DNA of 64,000 nt, from NCBI GenBank assembly GCA_033296885.1, contig MU863974.1:1-64000 (forward strand), written 5' to 3'. The DNA is from Triangularia verruculosa. Its lineage: Eukaryota > Ascomycota > Sordariomycetes > Sordariales > Podosporaceae. Shown one piece after another: positions 56,975 through 64,000 of the stretch. A program made the position numbers and the translations under genes. Under the pieces are notes generated by a model that ran no database searches, was not told the DNA's origin, and was given only the letters and a program-made list of their open reading frames with translations. How positions within the stretch are numbered: the stretch's first letter is position 1; every line of letters starts with the position of its first letter.

Positions 56975-57816
56975 TTTTTCAGGAGTAACTGGTGAAAGCT
57001 AGGTAATAAGGGAGGGGGTTAGGGGAGGGGCTGGTTGGCTGGCGGTAAGACTCGGATAAGGCGGTGCTAAAAGGTCAATCAATGTATGTATTAGGTACGG
57101 ATACGGTACACATGGAACGGCACATGCACATGCAGCTGAGTGCTGAACTTGGGAGAGGATGCAAATGCGGGGCGGTTCCGGGAGTCAAAAGCCGGAACTG
57201 GGCGGGTACAGTCAGTGTAAGGGTGGACCTTGATGAGCCGCGGTTTCTGGAAGTGCTTGTTTGGCTGGGTGTCGTTGACGGGAATGGAAGGAATGGGGAA
57301 TGTGGGGTAGCCTCTCTTGTGTGGGGTGAACAGTAGAAACCATGATGGGATAGACAAAAGAGTCAAAAAGCTCACCCCCATCCACACTTTATTTGATTGT
57401 GGTGCCAGGCGCCGAAAACCTTTTGGTTTTACGAGGATTTGAACAGGAAGCTCTCAGTTTGAGAGTTCGGCAGGAGCAGCAGGCTTACTACTTAAGTAAT
57501 AACCACAATGCTCCTTGGAATGTATCCGGGTACACACTGGGGCTGCTGTCCTGTTGGAAGGAAGGATGGGGGATCTAATATATCTACCGTGGGTGGGTTG
57601 CTCTCGAGGAAGGTACAGAAGTGGCAGTGGTAAGACCCTTTTATCCTCCCGCCGATGAGCGTGTGCTATATGTACCTCTCACGATATAGTAACAATACAT
57701 CTACCTTCTACCCAACCCAACTATGTATCTTCATCCAAAATATCATGCACCATCTCCCATAAACATCAATACCAAACTCATGAACCTTCTACCATAAACC
57801 CTCATCTCATCACTCC
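56975..57816. other. intergenic region with a hairpin cluster
   Basis: About 840 bp between two minus-strand genes. Palindromic elements gather at 57407-57474. I found no canonical tRNA; no ORF is supported. Confidence 0.45.
57414..57474. other. cluster of short perfect hairpins
   Basis: AAAACC-TTTT-GGTTTT at 57415-57430 and CTCTCA-GTT-TGAGAG at about 57452-57466 each form a perfect stem, next to a GGCGCC palindrome. A tRNA-like B box (GTTCAAATCC on the minus strand) lies between them, but its flanks do not pair as a T-stem. It may be a decayed tRNA or simply a structured spacer. Confidence 0.4.
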
Positions 57817-60708
57817 TCACAAAACATTCATCCACCCCTCCACCTCCACCATCCCCCTCACCCTCCTCTCCCTCTCCTCCCTCTCAATAATACTCCTAGT
57901 CCTCAACGGCATTATCACCCCCAACCCCACCGCCCCCGTCCCCGCCCCCCCATACGCACCCCCGGTAACAGCAGCAGCAGTGCTAAACCCTGCACTTTCA
58001 GCCGTCATGCTCGCAGGCTTCGGACTGGGCGTCGGCCTCGGACTTGGCCCCCTGGCTTTCCTAAGCGGGTTATCCAACACCGACACCTGCGGCGTGAATG
58101 ACCTAGGGACAAACGGCGGCGGGATATGCGCCGGCGGCAACGGCAGTGATGACGCAGAACTATACCTGCCTTCCGCCGCGGCAACACCTAGCCTCGGGCC
58201 AACAGCTTGACTGCGGCTGTGGCTGTGCGAGGTATCGCTTCCTCCTGCTGGGGGTTTACGGTGATACCTTGCCGGAGGTGTGGAGGTGCTGCCTCTGGTT
58301 GCCGTGACGGGCGGAGGAGGGGCCGTGATACTCCCAAACGTCGTCCGAGTCGGCGTGTCTGTTGCTGATAACGTCGGAGCCCGGGACCAGACCGAGTTGG
58401 TCTCGGTTCCAGAAGCCGTGTTTGTTCCTGCCGTGGAGGGATGAATCGAATTCACGCCTGGGGTTCCGCTGGGGGTGGTAACAAATCTGGGCGTGGAAGA
58501 TACCGAAGTCCCATGAACGTAGGTCGCGACTCCCGGTCCCATCCAGATGGGATTGTCGTTCGGTGGAGCAAGGGCTCCTTCACCCACCAGTTCATGGATT
58601 GACGTCATCCTGGTGTCTCCGGCGGGCATCGAACGCCGGGACATCCTGGCAGCAGGTTCGTTATTCGTACCTTCGGTCTTGTTCTTGAATGGCGTGGCAC
58701 CCTCCTCCAAACCCAAGAGTTGACCCTCGTCGCTAAAGACTTTGATCTTGTTCTTGACCTTGGAGCGCCACCTTTCTTCGTGCGTCTTGAAGGGCGCCGT
58801 GGCAGCTGCTCCTGCCTTGCTGACAATGGACGAGAAAGACAAGTGTGTTGGTGAAGTTGGCGTCTTCGGTTTCACCTCTGATGCATGCTGGTGTTGCATT
58901 TGCCGCAGGGCTCGTTGGTGTTGCGCTTGCTCTAACATCTGGCTGTACGGTCCCTTCTGCTGCGTGGAATAATTCCCAGAGGACATCGACGGCGAATGGG
59001 GGGCACCCGAAGAACGCCGGAAAACTCGGGAGATGATAGAACTATGCCTCTTGGGCGATGTGGGCGAGGCGAACCCATAATTGGACCAGCGATCCCGAGT
59101 CTTGGGATCAATGGTGATGGTCTGAGTGACGACGTCGCTTCCTGGCCTGGATATAGGTATCGACCGAGTGCCGTGTGTCCCCGAGATACTGAGAGTCCGT
59201 CGTCCGCCGACACCCATACTTGAATGCCCGTCTGCTTGGACTTCCCCGTCCAGGTCATCAAGCCCCTTACCGATCTCGCCGGGCGGGGAAGGCTTTTGAG
59301 ATGGGGACGGTGATGGGGAACTCCGGGATGGTTTGCGCGAGTGAGGAAGCGATGGAGAGTGGGGGTGGAAATGGAAAGGACCGCCAAAGGTGCTAGTGCT
59401 CACTATGATGGACCGGTCGCCAGGATGGAGGTGCTTCTGGGGAGCGCTTGTGGTGCTCATGGCACTAAAAGCACTAATCGCGGAGGCGCGGCGGATATTC
59501 TGCAATTGCTGGCTCTCGCGTGGGGCTTGGTGATAATGGTATGACGAAGGAGGCGGCCGGGAGGAGGGGGCCAGTAGATGTTTGGTTGAGTGGCTGCTGC
59601 TATAGGTCCAGCTACTCGGTTCGCTGCTTGCATTTGCATTCATTTCTGTCATCTGAAGGCCCTTTATGATCTGCTCGAGTGGTGTGTGCTTCGAAGATCT
59701 GGTTGTCGAAGATATATGACCAGGGGAATTGGGTGGTGCTTTGGACACCATCTCCACGGCGGCTTCATGATACATGTCATGACTGGACCTGTGGTCGTCC
59801 GATTCTGGTATGCGATAGCCCCGGGACCAAGCATAATCGTCGTGTACCGCTGATCGGGGTGTCTTTTTCAACGGTGAGGGCCCGGGAGGCACCTTCTTTT
59901 CGCGAGGAAAATCGGGTTTATTGCGTCGCACAATGTGTGAAGCGGGAACAAATGGACGAGGATCTGATCCCAGTCTGCCTTTTGACTTGATATCAATAGA
60001 AGAGGCACCCGACGGCCGTCTGTCTTGGGGCTCCAATGTTCGAAGTGCTGTGGCAATGTCCATTGATGTATCGTCAGAAACGGATGTCGCCGGATCTTGA
60101 CTGACGTCCCTCTGTAGCAGGAAGGCCACGTCTCGGTCACTCAACGGAGAGGGCAACCATGTTGATTCTAGAAGTGAGTTCTTCGATCCCTTGGCTCTGG
60201 CGCGCTCAAGTTCTTGTAGTCGTTGGTGCGGTTCCGTCTTCTCACCTGCGTCCCGCTGTTCGCGAACTTCGTTATTACTACTGCACCGTGCAGAATCCAG
60301 GGACCCTTCTCTCGATATCGCGGTACGGAAGGCATCATGCCCCGTCATCTTCCACAGTTTAGGAAGCGCTGATCTCGGCTGAGGAGAGACAACATCATCG
60401 GAGACGTGAGTTGGGACGGCAATATGCGTATCGAGCTGAGGTGTGGTCTTCTTGTGCTCGCTTTCGGCCGAGATCCTACCTAGTGAATGCATATCTTCAG
60501 ACGCTGCAAACGCCGCATTCATCTCTTTGCTGAGAACAGACGCCGATGAGAGTCGCCGGTCAGGGGGTGGTGGTAGGTTCTTGGTGTAATATCGCTGAAC
60601 CTGCTCGACCGGGGGAGGTGAGAACACGTGGGTTCCCTGCATCTTTGCCCGCGCCAGAGACGATACCGAGCCATTGGGATGCTCTGTGAGAGGTACGTCG
60701 CTACTCAT
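57817..60708 (-). CDS. large disordered Ser/Pro-rich protein, function not recognised
   Basis: A single exon of 963 codons opens with MSSDVPLTEHPNGSV in good start context. I do not recognise the family. Composition is dominated by Ser, Pro, Thr, Arg and His. Short segments look ordered and may be conserved: SPLSDRDVAFLLQRDVS (about 186-203), TPLEQIIKGLQMTEMN (about 343-358), DRWSNYGFASPTSPKR (about 545-560), and ERWRSKVKNKIKVFSDEGQL (about 650-670). The C-terminal 60 residues include a small-residue hydrophobic stretch (AVTGGAYGGAGTGAVGLGVI) and a charged helix (RSIIEREERERRVRGMVEVE). Many SP/TP sites suggest a phosphorylated scaffold or signalling regulator, but this is inference. The uninterrupted length and absence of antisense conservation support it being real. 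Confidence 0.7.
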   Translation of the reverse strand: MSSDVPLTEHPNGSVSSLARAKMQGTHVFSPPPVEQVQRYYTKNLPPPPDRRLSSASVLSKEMNAAFAASEDMHSLGRISAESEHKKTTPQLDTHIAVPTHVSDDVVSPQPRSALPKLWKMTGHDAFRTAISREGSLDSARCSSNNEVREQRDAGEKTEPHQRLQELERARAKGSKNSLLESTWLPSPLSDRDVAFLLQRDVSQDPATSVSDDTSMDIATALRTLEPQDRRPSGASSIDIKSKGRLGSDPRPFVPASHIVRRNKPDFPREKKVPPGPSPLKKTPRSAVHDDYAWSRGYRIPESDDHRSSHDMYHEAAVEMVSKAPPNSPGHISSTTRSSKHTPLEQIIKGLQMTEMNANASSEPSSWTYSSSHSTKHLLAPSSRPPPSSYHYHQAPRESQQLQNIRRASAISAFSAMSTTSAPQKHLHPGDRSIIVSTSTFGGPFHFHPHSPSLPHSRKPSRSSPSPSPSQKPSPPGEIGKGLDDLDGEVQADGHSSMGVGGRRTLSISGTHGTRSIPISRPGSDVVTQTITIDPKTRDRWSNYGFASPTSPKRHSSIISRVFRRSSGAPHSPSMSSGNYSTQQKGPYSQMLEQAQHQRALRQMQHQHASEVKPKTPTSPTHLSFSSIVSKAGAAATAPFKTHEERWRSKVKNKIKVFSDEGQLLGLEEGATPFKNKTEGTNNEPAARMSRRSMPAGDTRMTSIHELVGEGALAPPNDNPIWMGPGVATYVHGTSVSSTPRFVTTPSGTPGVNSIHPSTAGTNTASGTETNSVWSRAPTLSATDTPTRTTFGSITAPPPPVTATRGSTSTPPARYHRKPPAGGSDTSHSHSRSQAVGPRLGVAAAEGRYSSASSLPLPPAHIPPPFVPRSFTPQVSVLDNPLRKARGPSPRPTPSPKPASMTAESAGFSTAAAVTGGAYGGAGTGAVGLGVIMPLRTRSIIEREERERRVRGMVEVEGWMNVL

Positions 60709-61356
60709 GTCAACGAATCCTATTTCATGTCAAATATGTCATGGTTAGTTGATTGAATGAAGCCACGTTTCTAGGCCAAGGGGCTTGGTTGAGATAAAAT
60801 GGTCGAATGCGGGCACGGGAAATATCCCGTGGCCGTCCAAACCAGACTGTCGGGAATTCGCTTCATCAAGACAAAGAAACAACAAGCCGAGGCCGCGCAC
60901 AGCCACGTGGTCGTCCTTTCAGTCATGCGAGGACTTGCCGCGGTTGGTGGGACTTCTTCGGTGCCTTTCTTTGTTGAAGCTCGCCGACTGCCAAACCGTG
61001 TCTTTGACCGGATCAGTCCATTAGGCGGAGAGACGGCCAGGCCTGATCGAGCCCCCGCGGGCTCTGAGTTCAGCATAGAAAGTACAATGATGGATATGTC
61101 TAATCGGGTTCGGATGTCATTTTGATCATATCAGTGCTATGTAATATCTCGCTGTCTTGTATTAGCAAAATCCCACATGATGGTCGAAAGTTCCCGTCCG
61201 TACCTAATCCAAACGCTGCCTGAACGCCTGTTCCATGATACCTGTGTGCCGTGTTTACCATTCCTGTCTATACCAGCCTGTTCCCAAGAATAAACGTCAG
61301 CCGACTTTATTCGTCTCCATTTTGTAATCGGTGTGGTGTCCCAAAGAGTCAACTCT
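60709..61356. other. intergenic between erd1 and the 963-aa gene
   Basis: About 650 bp, both neighbours on the minus strand. Frames up to 108 codons on either strand lack domains. It is likely the promoter of the 963-aa gene. Confidence 0.45.
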
Positions 61357-62637
61357 TCAGTCCTCGTCTTCGTACTTGTTTCCTTGAAAATCCCCCAAAA
61401 GGATATCAGTGCCCAGTCCCTCGGGGTTATTCCTGATCCATTCCGTCTCGACCCGGAAAAAGATCCACACCCAGCGCCTGAACACCTCTAGGAATTGAAG
61501 AAGAAAGATGGTGCTTTCGAAGTTGCTGATCTGATCGAGGCTTGGGTTGAGTTTGATCATCCAGGTGCACCGCAGCGCCAAGTCCAATGCGATGACTGCG
61601 TAATAGACACCTGGCCTATGGACCAATAACCTCCTTCTCAGTCCGAAAGGATGGTCGGGTGAGTTTCTCTCCCGTGCGTCGGAGAATAGAGTCAGGTCCC
61701 AATCCTTGGCAACATCCCAGTAGAAACTGTAGAATGAATTGAGCATACACGCGGCAATCCACGCGCGGGACAGGCCAGGCGCGGCCTCGGTCTGGTTCCT
61801 CAGCATTGCACCAAGGATGACGACTGGGAAAGCCGTCGAGTATTTTGCCGCGTTGGCCAAGTGTTGACCGCCCCACCCCGTTGCCTCTCTCAAAGGAGCA
61901 CTCCGAACCCGAACATACTCGATCAAACATTGCCTCAGTCGAATTGCACTTGGGATGGCCAATATCATGGGGACAAGAACATCACCTCCGCATCCCCGAT
62001 CCGGTCTGGCGGTTGCAGAACCATCGCTAGTGAGGAACATGCAAAGGCAGACAAAGAGATCGGCCACCACCTTGGCGTAGCTGGTAAGAACATCGGCAAG
62101 CAAGATGTCGCCAAACTTCCCGTCTTTTGCCTCGGCCAAGCCTCCAACGCTGACCCTCTTTAATGTCCTCAGGAGCCGACTTCTTCCGTGGTGGGAGACA
62201 GATAGTTTGCGAAGAGGGATGGAGAAGAGCAGGGCGATGACGAGCAGGTTGGTCATGGGGATCCAATCATAGTCAATGACTCGGTGAGGGTCTCCCCGGG
62301 TCAGAAGCCAGAACGTCACTATCGACAGTCCGGAGGCGGAGGACAGGAGCGAGGCGATGCGGTAGGTTGAATGGTGATGGGTCAGTTGGGCCGAGCTCGA
62401 CCTGCCCGGGTAGCGGATCAAAGAGGGCACATCGATTCGGCGGATATGAAGGAAATGGAGGTTGAGACCCCATCCCCACACAGCTGTGTAGTGAACCGTG
62501 TTAGACCACTAGAGCTTTATTGATTCGAAAGAACAGCGCATACCCAAAATCACGATGATAGCAATCCGGTAGGGCAGAGGAAAAGCCAGGCTGAACGAAT
62601 CGAGATGCGGCTCAACTGCCGGGCCACTGTCCATCAT
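61357..62637 (-). CDS. erd1: Erd1-like EXS-domain membrane protein
   Basis: Erd1 is a Golgi membrane protein related to the C-terminal EXS domain of Syg1/Xpr1 phosphate exporters. In yeast it is needed for retention of ER proteins and Golgi glycosyltransferases and recycles phosphate from the lumen. Exons are 62637-62544 and 62483-61357 (60-bp intron, phase 1, donor GTATGC), giving 406 aa against 362 in yeast. The join gives IAIIVILAVWGWGLNLHFLH. Hydrophobic segments are spaced along the protein (IASLLSSASGLSIVTFWLLT, TNLLVIALLFSIPL, VVADLFVCLCMFLT). EXS-type motifs include LIEYVRVRS, LANAAKYSTAFPVVIL, SFYSFYWDVAKDWDL and the C-terminal LEVFRRWVWIFFRVETEW. The last of these is the most conserved part of the EXS domain. 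It is divergent from pex10. Confidence 0.9.
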
Positions 62638-63134
62638 TGTGCCTGTGTATTGGTGATGCCTTAACCACAGGCATCGAGAAATGTCGGGAAGGGGCGAGAA
62701 TAAGTGTATGAACAGCAAAAGCCAGCGAAAGCGTCAGCAAAAAAAAAAAAAAAAAAAAAAAGAAAAAGCCGAAGGGACAGAAGCTCGTGTTTGGAATTGG
62801 ATAATCTGTACGTACAGCCGTCGCGTGCTGTCCTGTGCCCCCTGTAATTAATTTTGGAGACCGACGTCACCCTGGACGTTGGGGCATGTGGGACAAGCCT
62901 AACCCGAAACAGCCCCCCTGTTGCGCCCGCATTCAGCGGACAGGGATGGCGGTGCGTTGATGCAGAGCTCGCCGAGGTCCAAGAACTCCAAAGCCGAACA
63001 TCAACACCACGTCCGTTTGTCTTGACGCGCCATCGCATCTTCAACTGCCAACTTTGTTTATGGAAATCACCCCAATGCCCTGAGCACTGAGATCAACAAT
63101 ACCCAGCCCGCGCCTTCCAATCGCGACAAACACC
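62638..63134. promoter_or_regulatory. divergent promoter region of erd1 and pex10
   Basis: About 500 bp between the start codons. It contains an A23 homopolymer at 62739-62761 that could act as a nucleosome-excluding element. No ORF is supported. Confidence 0.5.
62739..62761. repeat. A23 homopolymer
   Basis: Twenty-three consecutive A, followed by G and five more A. Poly(dA:dT) tracts of this length exclude nucleosomes in fungal promoters and are prone to length error in sequencing. Confidence 0.95.
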
Positions 63135-64000
63135 ATGTCCTCACAACCCCCCAAATCGCAACCGCCACCGCCTCTCACAAGCTCTCCATACCCATACGCT
63201 GCCGCACCAGACATCATCCGCGCCCACCAAAAAGACGTCTACTTCCAGGGCGTCCTCACCAACCAAATCTCCGACCTCCACCGTCGTCTCCGCGGCGCCC
63301 GCTCCGCCCACTCCTGGGCCACCGAAACCCGCACCCTCGGCGATGCCCTCTACCTCTGCCTCACCACCCTACTCGGCAACCGCACCCTCGGCGAAGAATA
63401 CTGCGACCTCGTCCAAGTCGAAGCCCCCCCATCCCCTCCCACAACGCAACCAACAACAACGTACCCCGACTCCCACATCCCGCCCAAATCCACCGACGAG
63501 CCCGGCCCTTTGCTCCCCTCCTTCTCCCGCCGCGCCGGCTTCATCGCAACCTCGACCATAACCCCGTACCTCCTCTCCCTCCTCCTCCCCAAACTCCGCT
63601 CCTCCCTCCGCAAAACCCTCACCTCCCGCCTAACCTCCCTCACCGCCCGCGGCCTCGACACCACCAAAACAGGCCAATCCACCTCGGAAGCCCGCACCCT
63701 CCGTTACATCCTAACCCACCTCACCTCCCTCACCAACCCCGCCCACCTCCACGCCATCACCCTCGCAACCTTTTACTTTACAGGGGCATACTACTCCCTT
63801 TCAAAGCGCCTCTTCAACCTCCGGTACATCTTCACCAAACGCATCCCGGACACCCCCGGCAGCAGCAGCAACAGCAGCCCATCCAACCGCGCCGGCTACG
63901 AAGTCCTCGGAGTCTTGCTCGTAACCCAAATGCTCGTCCGCTCCTACCTCCACATCTCGTCCCAACTCTCTTCCCCTGCTACCAACAACGACGACAACAA
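63135..64000 (+). CDS. pex10: peroxin Pex10, N-terminal part (cut by the window end)
   Basis: Pex10 is a peroxisomal membrane RING E3 ligase that, with Pex2 and Pex12, ubiquitinates the import receptor Pex5. The frame is open from the ATG at 63135 to the window end, 288 codons. The RING finger expected near the C-terminus (residues about 320-370) lies outside the window. Residues 18-80 carry the conserved start of the Pex2/Pex12 domain: SPYPYAAAPDIIRAHQKDVY, then FQGVLTNQISDLHRRLRGAR and TLGDALYLCLTTLLGNRTLG, EEYCDLV. A Pro/Thr-rich insert follows, then RRAGFIATSTITPYLLSLLL and the membrane segment around LHAITLATFYFTGAYYSLSK. Codons end almost always in C, making this strand very C-rich. No intron is needed so far. 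Confidence 0.9.
   Translation, partial: MSSQPPKSQPPPPLTSSPYPYAAAPDIIRAHQKDVYFQGVLTNQISDLHRRLRGARSAHSWATETRTLGDALYLCLTTLLGNRTLGEEYCDLVQVEAPPSPPTTQPTTTYPDSHIPPKSTDEPGPLLPSFSRRAGFIATSTITPYLLSLLLPKLRSSLRKTLTSRLTSLTARGLDTTKTGQSTSEARTLRYILTHLTSLTNPAHLHAITLATFYFTGAYYSLSKRLFNLRYIFTKRIPDTPGSSSNSSPSNRAGYEVLGVLLVTQMLVRSYLHISSQLSSPATNNDDN

Noticed and set aside
57440..57500. Possible minus-strand tRNA
   Set aside because: The B box is present but the T-stem does not pair and the only candidate anticodon loop lacks U33; kept only as a hairpin cluster.

Overview
The window is nuclear DNA of a filamentous ascomycete, most likely a sordariomycete of the Sordariales type. Three things point there. Nearly every gene is split by short GT-AG introns of about 55-211 bp with CTAAC/CTGAC-like branch points. 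The protein set is that of Pezizomycotina: an AbaA-type TEA factor, a fungal ELL, Erd1, a Ctr copper transporter, 3-HAO and dipeptidyl peptidase 5. Repeat copies differ mainly by C/T and G/A transitions, as repeat-induced point mutation (RIP) would leave them. I see no tRNA, rRNA, complete transposon or CRISPR array. Gene models were built by hand: the splice sites quoted keep frame and restore conserved motifs, but they are not supported by transcripts.

Left part (1-13.5 kb): a poly-C edge, then an abaA-like TEA regulator (-), the ribosome-biogenesis RNA-binding protein Mrd1 (-), an LC8 dynein light chain divided into seven exons (+), and an ELL-family elongation factor (-). From 13.45 to 24.06 kb lies a 10.6-kb stretch between two divergently transcribed genes in which I can support no gene.

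Middle (24-34 kb): an Rrg1/EFM-like protein methyltransferase (+), then an accessory-looking segment. That segment holds a fast-evolving Pro/Ala-rich ORF whose last repeat carries an in-frame TAA, a 142-bp tandem duplication with transition-rich divergence, a secreted or membrane Cys-rich protein (+), and a GRF zinc-finger protein (-) with an internal 27-bp repeat.

Right part (34-64 kb): a dense housekeeping block. In order it has the Golgi Ca/Mn ATPase Pmr1 (-), cohesin kleisin Rad21 (+), dipeptidyl peptidase 5 (-), NuA4 subunit Eaf6 (-), a PWI/SR splicing factor (-), an unknown 194-aa protein (-), an FAH-family acylpyruvase (+), 3-hydroxyanthranilate dioxygenase (-), a Ctr copper transporter (+), a CoA-type Nudix hydrolase (-), a 963-aa disordered protein (-), Erd1 (-), and the start of peroxin Pex10 (+), cut by the window end. 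Between Rad21 and Dpp5 there is a possible U6-snRNA-like Pol III gene (41811-41916, -): a UUCG stem-loop, a 16-nt block identical to the U6 core, and a T10 terminator.

The genes do not form one pathway. The strongest candidates for something undescribed are the U6-like RNA, the repeat-born premature stop, the intron placed directly after the start codon in the GRF gene, and the 10.6-kb gene desert.
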